The notes under the pieces: model-generated
The model's input: the letters and a program-made list of their open reading frames with translations, nothing else
What the model was told of the DNA's origin: nothing
The model's database searches: none
Shown here: in pieces, positions 32,736 through 41,689 of the stretch
How positions within the stretch are numbered: position 1 is the stretch's first letter
Layout: every line of letters begins with the position of its first letter
Translations under genes and position numbers: made by a program
Source: Acidobacteria bacterium OLB17
GTDB taxonomy: Bacteria > Acidobacteriota > Blastocatellia > Pyrinomonadales > Pyrinomonadaceae
Reading direction: 5' to 3'
Assembly: GCA_001567505.1 (NCBI GenBank)
Contig: LLEU01000064.1
Coordinates: 1 to 64,000, forward strand
DNA length: 64,000 nucleotides

Positions 32736-33383
32736 ATGCGGAAAACTCAGAGGGAAAAAATCACCAGCAAGATCGGGCGAGACGCGGAAGAACAGCATGG
32801 CCGGTCGGTACACGTTAGGCCATATGCTGCGGACGAAAAGACGCTCGACGAAATCGCCCACAAAACAGGTGAAGGGAAAGCGGCGATAGTGCGGAGGATG
32901 ATCCGTTTTGCCTTGTCCGACAAATACGAACATTTCAGTGCGAATCCGTGCCGGGACAGACTGGATTTGCTGGTAGAGCAGAGCCGCAAAGATGAGAGCG
33001 AATCCGAACGCCTGGCGGAGATACTCGGCCGGATAAAAAATCTCGAAGAGAACCAGAGGATCGCATCGGAGAACACCTCCGCCTTCTCACGCGAGATCTA
33101 TTCGCTGTCGGGTCTCTCTGTTTTAGTGCTGAACATAATCCTGAACCGGCTGATCGAGCTTACTTCGCCCAAAGAAACAGATAAGGAAACGATCACCCGT
33201 ATTGCCGACGGCGCTATGAAGACCGTTATCGCACAGACGATCCTCGACCTCGACGAATGCTGCGCCTTTCACGGGATCGACTCGGGGCCGCAGTTGGTCG
33301 ATGAACTGTACTTCGCAACAAGGACTCGTGGTCTGGCACCTGCCCTGTCCGCAGAGGACAAACAGGAACCGCTGCCTCTATGA
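32736..33383 (+). CDS. Relaxosome accessory (MobC-like) protein
   Basis: This 215-residue protein sits immediately upstream of the relaxase and overlaps it by 4 bases. The N-terminal part (RSVHVRPYAADEKTLDEIAH, then EGKAAIVRRMIRFAL) looks like a ribbon-helix-helix/MobC DNA-binding module. A coiled coil follows (ESERLAEILGRIKNLEENQR), then a hydrophobic helix (SLSGLSVLVLNIILNRLI). Such proteins bind the origin of transfer and help the relaxase nick. AGGAGG is present upstream but 17 bases from the ATG, so the start is slightly uncertain. The call rests mainly on position. Confidence 0.6.
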   Translation: MRKTQREKITSKIGRDAEEQHGRSVHVRPYAADEKTLDEIAHKTGEGKAAIVRRMIRFALSDKYEHFSANPCRDRLDLLVEQSRKDESESERLAEILGRIKNLEENQRIASENTSAFSREIYSLSGLSVLVLNIILNRLIELTSPKETDKETITRIADGAMKTVIAQTILDLDECCAFHGIDSGPQLVDELYFATRTRGLAPALSAEDKQEPLPL

Positions 33384-35806
33384 AAATAGTCGCAAGCGTG
33401 CAGTCGAAAAGAGGCAGCTCGCGCGGTCTCGTTCACTACATAGCTCACAGCAAACTGGACGCCGTGAGAGAGCCGCAAAGTTCGCGCGAACTCTTTAATG
33501 CTTTTGCCGACGATCTATCCGTAAAGAGCGCGAACAATTCGATGAGGGTCGGCATCGCGAAGGGCCGGCCTTCCAACGAAGAGCTTCACCACCTCGTTCT
33601 CTCGTTCCGCGATGACGATTTCCAGAAGCTTGGAGCCGACGAAGCCCGGCGGCGGAGATCGTTGAAGGAGATCACTCGCGCCGCAATGAAGAGTCTCGAA
33701 ACCGCAACGAACGCCGAACGGCTCTTGTGGACGGCGGCGGTTCATCGCAACACCGAGAACCCGCATGTCCACATCGCAATACAGAAGCGGTACCTCACCA
33801 AAGAAATCGAGAGACAGATCTTAACGAAGATCCCGCGAGAAACCCTTCCTCATTACGAGATCCGAAATGGCGAAAAGATCCTTGTCCATGGCCATCTGAT
33901 CGACGCGGCTGCTGAGAAGATGGAGGCAATTATGGACCGCGAGCGAACCCGCGATAAGGTTCCGAAACGATCCGACAGTCAAGCAGTTTCACAAGAGCAT
34001 TTTCGGAGCGGAACAGAGTGCGAGCCAACCGAAAGATCGAGTATCCGGATCTCTGCAGAGCGTGAGGCCCTGGCCAAAGGGATTCTCGCCGAATACGAGC
34101 TTCGCCGCATCGAGACGAGGATCGATTCCTTACTCGATAGCGGTCACGAAATGCGGTTTACCGTAACGGATCCGGTAACCGGCAGAAAAAGACGCCTTTC
34201 GCTTCGGGAGATCCAGAAACAAGACGCTCGAAACGAAACGAATCAGCCGACACCGGCCGAGCGTCAAATCAAAACGATCCTTCACAAGATGCTTGCGAAA
34301 GAGGAGGCCGCAAAAAACAAGGTTCAGAACGATTTCTCCGATGTGATCCGGGAGGCTCGACGCATCCGTAGCGAGTATAAAAAGAGCGGCCGCCAGCTTC
34401 CAGCTCCCTCACTCTCAAAAGAGGAACTGGACACGCTTCAACAACAGTGCCTCGACGGATCGGATATCCGAAGATTCTCGTATCTTGAACGGATCCGAAC
34501 CGACCTGGTGAGGTTGGGCGATATAGGGCCACGAAGCCGGGAAGATCTTCGATCGATCCTCGGGCAAAAAAACATCTCGGAACTTCGGTCACGCTTGCAC
34601 GACAAGACGCACCGGGAGCAGAGCGAAAAAGGCTATTACCTCCGGTTCGATATTGGTGAAAGATCTGTGTCACTGGCCGATCTGGATCGCGAGCAAAAAG
34701 CGCGAGACGGCTCAGTATTTTCTTTCCTGGGAAAGCTAAAGACTGCGGCATCGCAATTATCCAAAAACAGGAAGCCGCCGACGCAAGCGAATCGGGCCGA
34801 CCATCTCCGAAACGAGATCGCCGAAAAACTGGCCGAACAGCTTGCGATCATAATGAAAGATGGGAAAGTCGAACAAAGCAAGGTCAAGATCCTTGCGAGC
34901 ATCCTGAACGGAAATCCCGAAAGCGACTTAGGTCATGGTTCATATTCACCGGAGCAGATGGTCGAAATGGAAAAGCTGTCGGTTCGGCTGAAGCTCAAGA
35001 ATGATTACGAAAATAATTGGAAAGAACAGCGCTCAATGATCGAATCGGCGGGAAGCGATTCGATGGCCTATCGAAAGCTCCTGAAGGCCGACCCGACGAC
35101 GCATTTCACCGAACATAAGTACCGCATCGTTGCCGGCCGCGCTTTAGCCAGGGAGATTGTTGCGAGGGTTGAGTTCGACAAGGCCATAGATCACCTGAAA
35201 GTATTTCAGGACGCAAAGAGGTTTCAGAAATTCGGAATACCGGATCAGCGATCGGGCAGTGTTTCATATCTGAGCCTGCAAGATGTCGATCCGCGCGGGC
35301 GAGGCTCTCTGCTCGACAGGGCAGTTGGCGAACTGTTCGAAAGCCGTGAACACCAGAGACTTCGCCGGACCGTAACGGGTCTTGTTGAAGACAAAGAGCG
35401 GAGACTAAAGGGCGATGTGATGGCGGCGAAAGACATCAGGGTCACCGCTTCACGAAGTGCGTCGGAGTTCAAGGAGTTTTCGTACTTCGGTTTAAGAAGC
35501 CAAACCGCTTACCAGCCGATCTTCACCTCTTCCGAGATCGCGATGCTGGAGCTTCGTGCCTCGAATACTCATAGCGCGAAAGAGGCAGAAAGGCTGCGTT
35601 CAATTGTAGATTCCGCTGATGGATCGTTACGTTCGTTCAGCGACCTGTTGGGAGACTTTCAGAGTCCGAAACAGGCTATTTCCGAAGTTAAGGGGATCGA
35701 TACCCCGAAGCCCGACAAGTCGAACGATGACCGATACAAAAGGGATCTGGACCGGAGTGCCGTTTCTCCTCGTCACGAGAGTTCGCTTGAGGGCCATTCG
35801 CGTTAG
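33380..35806 (+). CDS. Conjugative relaxase
   Basis: This 808-residue protein would nick the origin of transfer and pilot the strand into the T4SS. The N-terminal domain (about 1-200) has a Tyr candidate nucleophile near residue 20 (GLVHYIAHSK), His70-His71 and the metal-binding triad motif HRNTENPHVHI at 122-132. This is the HxxxENPHxH signature of MOBP/MobA-type relaxases. The remaining 600 residues are charged, helical and lack an obvious helicase or primase motif. It starts inside the accessory gene (ATGA). The matching coupling protein is at 39155-40909. Intact. Confidence 0.85.
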   Translation: MKIVASVQSKRGSSRGLVHYIAHSKLDAVREPQSSRELFNAFADDLSVKSANNSMRVGIAKGRPSNEELHHLVLSFRDDDFQKLGADEARRRRSLKEITRAAMKSLETATNAERLLWTAAVHRNTENPHVHIAIQKRYLTKEIERQILTKIPRETLPHYEIRNGEKILVHGHLIDAAAEKMEAIMDRERTRDKVPKRSDSQAVSQEHFRSGTECEPTERSSIRISAEREALAKGILAEYELRRIETRIDSLLDSGHEMRFTVTDPVTGRKRRLSLREIQKQDARNETNQPTPAERQIKTILHKMLAKEEAAKNKVQNDFSDVIREARRIRSEYKKSGRQLPAPSLSKEELDTLQQQCLDGSDIRRFSYLERIRTDLVRLGDIGPRSREDLRSILGQKNISELRSRLHDKTHREQSEKGYYLRFDIGERSVSLADLDREQKARDGSVFSFLGKLKTAASQLSKNRKPPTQANRADHLRNEIAEKLAEQLAIIMKDGKVEQSKVKILASILNGNPESDLGHGSYSPEQMVEMEKLSVRLKLKNDYENNWKEQRSMIESAGSDSMAYRKLLKADPTTHFTEHKYRIVAGRALAREIVARVEFDKAIDHLKVFQDAKRFQKFGIPDQRSGSVSYLSLQDVDPRGRGSLLDRAVGELFESREHQRLRRTVTGLVEDKERRLKGDVMAAKDIRVTASRSASEFKEFSYFGLRSQTAYQPIFTSSEIAMLELRASNTHSAKEAERLRSIVDSADGSLRSFSDLLGDFQSPKQAISEVKGIDTPKPDKSNDDRYKRDLDRSAVSPRHESSLEGHSR

Positions 35807-35941
35807 GCGGCCTTGCGGGAAGCATGACAGGCACACCGCTTGCACAAGACCTCATTGCATCGGAACCCGACAAAAGGGTTCGTGCAATGAGAAAAGAAGC
35901 CGGAACTTAGCAATCAGGTAATTGCTCGTCTAAACGACGAA

Positions 35942-38206
35942 GTGCAGAACCTTCCGCGTCGGACACTCGATCTGGGGAACATCATAACTCCGGAGCTTGG
36001 TTTACTTTCGCCCCGGCGGAGCGAAATCGCACCGAAAGGCCTGGGTCGAGACTCGGCTCTGATCGCTTACGCGGAACGGCTCCGAAACAACTACAAAACG
36101 AATGAGGGCGGCCTGCGCGACGGCATGCTCAAACTTGCCGAAGCCTTTCGCGAGGGTCAGACCATAAACATCTCGTGTTTCTGTCGTGCGGGCGAAACGT
36201 GTCACGCCGACGTTGTTAAGGTGGCTGTTGAAAAACTCGGCCACGCGATGAACACCCGCGAAACTCTCGTCGAGATGTCTCAACAGACGGTCGTTGAACG
36301 TGCCATCGCCTCCCGCGCCAACCCGCGAACGCAGCGAGCCGTTAACGAGATCCTTTCCGTCGGCCGATCGGAAATGCTGCTTCCCAAAATCGAAGACACG
36401 GAAGGCAGGAACCGAAGCGAACACGCATCCCATCTAAACGGTCAATCGCAGTTCATTCGAGACCTGTACGAGCGGGGAGCCGTAGTTCGGGACGGCGTGC
36501 TCATATCGCCGAAGGAAAATCCCTCGTCAGCGCCGGCGCTCGCCATCGCGACAAATGAGTACGCCGTCAAGAGACTCTCGACATTGATGGGAGAGTCACG
36601 AGCCAAAGAGATAGCACCGCAGATCATCGAATACGGTATGCGCATCGCCGGTTCATCAGCGGACCGCGATACTCAGATCAAGATCTTCAACTGGATCTAT
36701 GGAGCTCTTGAAGGCCGGAACGCACTCTTGTCCTCTGACGAGAGAATCCCAGAGAACGAACCGAAGGAAGAAAGGATCGAAAGGACACTTAAGGAAATAG
36801 CCGGACTCGCCGAAGAAATGAGCAAACTGGAGCCGTCCGACAGGTTGGACTTGATCGATGCGCACGGCGAACGAACCACCTTCGAGGGACACGATAGAAG
36901 CGATGACGAATTGTCACTTGAAAAAGTGTATGAAGAAGCGATCACTCAAGAAACCGGGACGACCTCTCGCGATCGGGAAGAAGGCGGAGGCGGCGTGCAC
37001 GAATTCGAACGAGTCGAATTGAGAGAAACCTCGCTCGCCCGCATGGCTTCCGAAATGTCAAAGGAAGAACTCGACCGATGGACTGACGTTCGTCTCCCGG
37101 CGCTCGACGAAGCTCTTGAGAGCGGGACACCGGTCGATTCGATCTTGAGAGTGTTTCAGAACGATGTATATTACGCCGCGAAAGACGGCCCAGCTGAAAA
37201 GCAGTCCGCGATCGACGATCTCAGATTCGCCTCCCGCTATATCGAGCATCAACTGAAACAACCTGAATCCCGGCTGAGACATTTCAACGGGCGTTACCGG
37301 GAGTATGCCGCGATGCTGGAACGGGCATCCTCAAGGGACGAGGTTATCGACGCCGCGTCCCGGATTCGCCTCGAGAACGCAAGACTCGGATTTCAGTGGG
37401 AGAAGCTGCCCGAAAAGGAGAGGGCCAAGATAGCCCCGCCCCTGACCTCTAAAGAGATGCAGTTCCTGTTCACCGAAACCTCTCCGCGTCATTACACGTC
37501 GGAAATGACGGCGGCGAAACTGTCCTACCTGAGTGTGGGCAACGATGCTAAAACAAAGACCGACGCCCTGATGCGCGGCGAGATATTGCCGAGTCCGGAG
37601 GCCGCACAACTGATCGACAGCCTCGAATCCAGGCTCGGAAGGCGACATCTGAAGGATTCATTGGCGGCGACAAGGCATTTTCTGCAAAGCCTCAAGACTC
37701 CGAACGACGAATTACGCTACAAGAACAGCTTCGACCACAGCGACGTTTATCGGAAGCTGCCTGCGGCCGAGAGAGATTTCGTTTATCAGAGAGCCGTGCT
37801 TCAGAAAGAGGGATTGGAGTCGAAGCTTATTTACAACGAACTGGATAGTCAAAAGGCGATTCAGGAGTCGGTCCAGAAAACGGAAATGAGAACCTTCAGC
37901 GAATTTCGTGAAGTGTTGAAATCGGAGATCCTAAAGCATGTAAGATCAGGTTCCAGGCTCGATCATCAGGACTTGACGGAACGCGTGACGTCGATCCTTG
38001 ATGTGAGTTTCGCAAGGAACGGGCTAGTAGGTAAGGCCGACCATGAAGCAATGAATGTTCTAAGCCGTGAGCTTTCAGACGGGATCGGCAAAGCCGCGGC
38101 TCGCCAATCAACACATCATTCGCGAACCAGCGGGCAGGAAACCGAAAGGTCGATCGGGGGTACGTCCGCCCGCGAGAACAGAACCGACGAAATATACATC
38201 CGTTAG
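35942..38206 (+). CDS. Large DUF488-like protein of the transfer region
   Basis: This 754-residue protein starts at GTG 35942; the frame is open back to 35891, so an upstream start is possible. The N-terminal 110 residues carry the DUF488-type pattern ALIAYAERLRNNYK...FREGQTINISCFCRAGETCH followed by ADVVK, with a Cys-x-Cys-x5-Cys-His cluster that could bind metal or nucleotide. The rest is long, helical and highly charged, rich in Glu/Arg like the relaxase tail. It follows the relaxase by 135 bases. I know of short DUF488 proteins, but not of a fusion this long; it may be a transferred or anti-defence protein. Function is unknown. Confidence 0.6.
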   Translation: MQNLPRRTLDLGNIITPELGLLSPRRSEIAPKGLGRDSALIAYAERLRNNYKTNEGGLRDGMLKLAEAFREGQTINISCFCRAGETCHADVVKVAVEKLGHAMNTRETLVEMSQQTVVERAIASRANPRTQRAVNEILSVGRSEMLLPKIEDTEGRNRSEHASHLNGQSQFIRDLYERGAVVRDGVLISPKENPSSAPALAIATNEYAVKRLSTLMGESRAKEIAPQIIEYGMRIAGSSADRDTQIKIFNWIYGALEGRNALLSSDERIPENEPKEERIERTLKEIAGLAEEMSKLEPSDRLDLIDAHGERTTFEGHDRSDDELSLEKVYEEAITQETGTTSRDREEGGGGVHEFERVELRETSLARMASEMSKEELDRWTDVRLPALDEALESGTPVDSILRVFQNDVYYAAKDGPAEKQSAIDDLRFASRYIEHQLKQPESRLRHFNGRYREYAAMLERASSRDEVIDAASRIRLENARLGFQWEKLPEKERAKIAPPLTSKEMQFLFTETSPRHYTSEMTAAKLSYLSVGNDAKTKTDALMRGEILPSPEAAQLIDSLESRLGRRHLKDSLAATRHFLQSLKTPNDELRYKNSFDHSDVYRKLPAAERDFVYQRAVLQKEGLESKLIYNELDSQKAIQESVQKTEMRTFSEFREVLKSEILKHVRSGSRLDHQDLTERVTSILDVSFARNGLVGKADHEAMNVLSRELSDGIGKAAARQSTHHSRTSGQETERSIGGTSARENRTDEIYIR

Positions 38207-38361
38207 AGGGGGAGCGATGACCGCATCGACTTGAACTCTGGATAGAGAGTCTTTGCGTAACCGCGCCTCACACGATAAGAAACATTGTATTCTTGGATTC
38301 GCTGGGGATTCCGGCAAAAGGAGAATATTAGGACCGGAGAGTTTCGGGCTATCGAGAATAC

Positions 38362-38877
38362 CTAATCCCGTTGACGGAGACCTGCAGGCTGTTCGATCAG
38401 TCCCAACACATTCAACTGATATGTTGACGGATAGAGCTCTAGACCCTTCACGTCTTCAGGAGTCAGAGCCGGTCCTTTCCAACGCCGCTGAGACCCGGGC
38501 GCTACTACAAGAAACCAGGTGGCTGCCTCTTCGCGCTGCCGACCCATCGGGATCGCCCAGAGCGCGAACTGGTGATGGCCAATCGGCGCATAGAGATAGT
38601 GGTAGTTCCTGTGCGTTAGACCGGACCCGTCCTTTGAAAAGTCGCGATCTTCCTTTTTCTCCCAAACGACGCCTTCCAATTCCTTCAGATCTTTCGGGAA
38701 TCCGCCTCGTTTCTTATGAAATGAGCGAAGATCCCGCACCATCACTTCGAACGCCTCCACCGGCGCTTCCAAAGTTTTCCGCCTCTCCGACGCCCACAAT
38801 GAATAGATGCAAACGCCGACAACAACCACGACAGCGATCGGCGTGAGGATAAGAGTGATCTTCAGGTGCTTTTGCAT
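38362..38877 (-). CDS. Membrane-anchored protein at the end of the VirD4 operon
   Basis: This 171-residue protein has one N-terminal membrane helix (ITLILTPIAVVVVVGVCIYS) followed by a periplasmic domain. The region APVEAFEVMVRDLRSFHKKRGGFPKDLKEL resembles the N-terminal helix of pseudopilin/type-II-secretion minor pilins. Its ATG overlaps the stop of the preceding small gene. The VirD4 operon encodes a second protein with the same plan (40909-41655: membrane helix, then YETAMRLRES...FEEFRVNGRFPATVAEIL), so the two may be paralogues that stack on the T4SS core. Function is unknown. Confidence 0.6.
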   Translation of the reverse strand: MQKHLKITLILTPIAVVVVVGVCIYSLWASERRKTLEAPVEAFEVMVRDLRSFHKKRGGFPKDLKELEGVVWEKKEDRDFSKDGSGLTHRNYHYLYAPIGHHQFALWAIPMGRQREEAATWFLVVAPGSQRRWKGPALTPEDVKGLELYPSTYQLNVLGLIEQPAGLRQRD

Positions 38878-39161
38878 CGGGACTCAAGCCCCTCCCTCAC
38901 GATCTGCGTTTTTTGTTCGTAACGGGTTGCCAGCAGGAGTCGTATATCACCCACAAAGTCGTGAAGCTTTGTGGCGTGGGGTCTTTTCGATATCGATCCT
39001 TCAGCACTGGATTTCAGTGCCGCCGTCTTAGCTGTTCGCTCGATGACACCACTTAGTCTTTCATCGGAATAGATCCGCTCTACTTCCCGTGAAATGAGGC
39101 CCGCTAAGCCTTGTTGTTCGGAACTCGGTTTTGCAATCCCTTTCGGCCGCTCGGTCAACAA
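38862..39161 (-). CDS. Small T4SS-operon protein, TTG start
   Basis: This protein of about 99 residues starts at one of two tandem TTG codons overlapping the VirD4 stop, and its stop overlaps the next gene's ATG. The sequence is soluble and helical (EQQGLAGLISREVERIYSDE, then LSGVIERTAKTAAL, then KLHDFVGDIRLLLATRYEQK). I recognise no family. Overlaps on both sides make expression likely. It may be an accessory of the coupling protein. Confidence 0.5.
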   Translation of the reverse strand: MLTERPKGIAKPSSEQQGLAGLISREVERIYSDERLSGVIERTAKTAALKSSAEGSISKRPHATKLHDFVGDIRLLLATRYEQKTQIVREGLESRCKST

Positions 39162-40909
39162 AATGCCGGGTCGACATCTCCAAGATGAAGTTCCTGCGGT
39201 GATCCCTTTTGTTTCGCGCGGTGCACACTCTTCAGAACCGCAAAGGGTGGATATGCGGCCCGGATCGGCGGGGCCGTATCGCTGACGATGAGGACTTCCG
39301 AATGCCGGGCTATCTGCCGTATCTCTGACGCGTGCATCAGGGCACGTTTCTGTTCGGCGTATCTGGTGTTGTCGTGTTTCTTCCCCGGATAGTCCTGGAA
39401 CGTTTTCGAGAATATTGTCGTGTCTCCGAGCTGCTTCGAAGCGTATTCGGCCGTTACGTCGTCGAGCCCTGGGAGGAAGATCTTCGTCATCACTGTGCCC
39501 AGGATGGCGTTCGCCCGCTCGCGACCGTACTGATCGTACATCTGCGGGAGGTCCTGGTATCCGAGTCCGAGGCCCACTCCTCGACCTCGGCCGATGCCCG
39601 ATATTCTCTTCACTTCGGCGACGTTGAGCTGGTACGCTTCGTCGATGAGGACGAAACACGGATGTTCGGGCTCGTTCAGACCATCAAGCCGCATTTTCAT
39701 CACCGCCTGTCCGAGGAATGTAGCGATGAACTCCTTGTAGACATCTGCCGCGCCTTCGGAGACGACAAGGTAAATCGCGGTCCCTGGCTTTCGAAGATTC
39801 GCAAAGTCGATGGTTCGGCACCCCGCTTCTACCTCTTCCGGTTTCGGCGGCATCGTCACCATCCGGGCCGGTGCGAGCGTAAATGGCCGAAGCTTATTGT
39901 AAAGACCGATCAGGATCGACCCGCGAGTCTGGATGGGAGCTTGCCGAAAAGCAAGGTACGCCTGTTTCGCATAAAGACTTGGCGAGTTCTCCATTGCGTG
40001 AGCGAAAGCGTCGTTACCGTCTTCGCCCAGTGAGATCAGGAAGTCGGCGGCGAAGGCAGGGATCGCTTTTTCCCGGTAGACTTCGGCGATGTGTAAAAGG
40101 ATCGCGGTCAGGGCGATCTGTTCGGCGTCACCCCAGAACGGATCCGCGTTCGACTTACGGCGGCTTTCGATCCCGATCATCATACCCGCGACCTGAGAGG
40201 CGAAAGCGGGGTCGTTCCGGCATTGCGGGATGAAGTTCCAGCGATCGCTTTTTGTCGGGTCGTTGAGATCGAGGCGGAAAACTCTCCTGGCGGTGCCGGC
40301 GGTCTGAGCAAGTAGCTCTCCCTTGGGGTCGTACACGAGGCATGACGACCGTCCAAGGATCGCGCGGATCATCGAGATGAAGAAAGTCTTCGACTTGCCC
40401 GAGCCGGTCGGGCCGAACATCACGAAGTGCCTGAGCCACTGGCTCGGAGGGAGAAAAATGTCCCTGCCGCCGAACGCTTTCGCGATCGGCAAGGAGTTTG
40501 GCGGAAGCGCAGAGGCGCGAACGCGGTTCATCAGGCCGCATCGGACAAGGTCCCTGGCCTTCGCCCAGCGAGCCGATCCGTGAGCCGTGCTCATGTGCCT
40601 GACTCGATAATCTTTTAGCAGCCCGTATGCATCGACGAAACCGCCGCAGATGCAGCAGAGAGCGCTGGCCCAGAACGCGAGGTTGATCAGACCCGGTTCG
40701 TTCAAAAGCCGGCCGGCGAAAAGGAACAGGCCCGCTCCGACGAATCCGAGGAGCACGTAGAACCCGCCCTGGCCGATGTCGGCGGCCCAGTGCCAGAACG
40801 CATTGTACGAAGGCAAATACTGCTCGTTCGCCTTTCGGGGGATGCCGTATGAAGCATCGAACCTTTCGATCCTCTCGCGCAAGAACATAGCCGGTCTATA
40901 GCCCTCCAT
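39155..40909 (-). CDS. virD4: Type IV coupling protein VirD4/TraG
   Basis: This 584-residue protein brings the relaxase-DNA complex to the secretion channel. Two membrane helices lie at about 46-66 and 74-94. Walker A GPTGSGKSK is at 166-174 and Walker B CFVLIDEAYQ at about 415-424. Between them is the all-alpha domain. The C-terminal part has YASKQLGDTTIFSKTFQDYP and EVLIVSDTAPPIRA. It is intact, unlike the related remnant at 6230-6452. It belongs to the leftward T4SS operon from VirB1 to the two membrane-anchored proteins. Inner-membrane location. Confidence 0.9.
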   Translation of the reverse strand: MEGYRPAMFLRERIERFDASYGIPRKANEQYLPSYNAFWHWAADIGQGGFYVLLGFVGAGLFLFAGRLLNEPGLINLAFWASALCCICGGFVDAYGLLKDYRVRHMSTAHGSARWAKARDLVRCGLMNRVRASALPPNSLPIAKAFGGRDIFLPPSQWLRHFVMFGPTGSGKSKTFFISMIRAILGRSSCLVYDPKGELLAQTAGTARRVFRLDLNDPTKSDRWNFIPQCRNDPAFASQVAGMMIGIESRRKSNADPFWGDAEQIALTAILLHIAEVYREKAIPAFAADFLISLGEDGNDAFAHAMENSPSLYAKQAYLAFRQAPIQTRGSILIGLYNKLRPFTLAPARMVTMPPKPEEVEAGCRTIDFANLRKPGTAIYLVVSEGAADVYKEFIATFLGQAVMKMRLDGLNEPEHPCFVLIDEAYQLNVAEVKRISGIGRGRGVGLGLGYQDLPQMYDQYGRERANAILGTVMTKIFLPGLDDVTAEYASKQLGDTTIFSKTFQDYPGKKHDNTRYAEQKRALMHASEIRQIARHSEVLIVSDTAPPIRAAYPPFAVLKSVHRAKQKGSPQELHLGDVDPAFC

Positions 40910-41655
40910 TATTCAACGACCGCAGCCATGTGCCTGTTCGCGAAGGTCGCGAACCGCGGACTCATCCAAAGCGAGAGATCCGCCGCGCCAATGCTCGATG
41001 GTCCATCCTGCGGCGGAAAGCTGTTCCGGCGTGCTGAACCGCACCGGCATGATCGGGATCGTCCTGCGGGGTGTTGAAAATACATTACCGAATTCGCTTC
41101 AGCGGGCGGCAAGGGGAATCGAAACAGGATCGCCGGGCCTCCAGGTTTGCTTATGGGCAAGGAAAGGATCTCGAAACCGAAAGGCTCAGCCCGGTAGTTA
41201 AGTTTCAGTTCGCTCAAGGTCGAGCGAAGTACGCCGTCCTTGATCTCGGTGCCCGGGGGGAGGAGCGAGCGTTCTTGTAGGCCCGCCAATATTTCCGCGA
41301 CGGTCGCGGGGAATCTGCCGTTCACGCGAAATTCCTCGAACGAAGACAGGGAGACCGCCATCAGCAAGGCCCCCGATTCCCGAAGCCTCATCGCGGTTTC
41401 GTAGGCTCCGCCGGAAAGCACAGGTTTCAAGGTTTCAACCTCGGGCGTACTCGAGGCGGCGGTTTGGTCCGATGGACTTTCGACGAATTTTAGCTGGGCG
41501 GTCTTGTCTTGTCCCCCGTAAAAGATTCGTGCGGTGAAGTAAAGAGCGACCACCAGTAGTAGCGTGATCAATGCCCTGTAATCTCTATACCGTCCCCACC
41601 ACAATAAGAAGCTGTCTACCCGGCGCTGCCGCCGCGTGGCACCGTTGTCCGTCAT
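40909..41655 (-). CDS. Membrane-anchored protein of the T4SS operon
   Basis: This protein of about 248 residues starts at ATG 41655; the frame is open further upstream, but that part lies over the neighbouring gene. A basic N-terminus precedes one membrane helix (ALITLLLVVALYFTARIFYG). The periplasmic part includes YETAMRLRESGALLMAVSLS and FEEFRVNGRFPATVAEILAG, which resembles minor-pilin-like or inner-membrane assembly proteins. Its stop abuts the VirD4 start. Overall plan matches the protein at 38362-38877. I do not recognise the family. Confidence 0.6.
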   Translation of the reverse strand: MTDNGATRRQRRVDSFLLWWGRYRDYRALITLLLVVALYFTARIFYGGQDKTAQLKFVESPSDQTAASSTPEVETLKPVLSGGAYETAMRLRESGALLMAVSLSSFEEFRVNGRFPATVAEILAGLQERSLLPPGTEIKDGVLRSTLSELKLNYRAEPFGFEILSLPISKPGGPAILFRFPLPPAEANSVMYFQHPAGRSRSCRCGSARRNSFPPQDGPSSIGAADLSLWMSPRFATFANRHMAAVVE

Positions 41656-41689
41656 ATCTTCGTTCGCCTCCGTTCGGATCGATTCGTGT

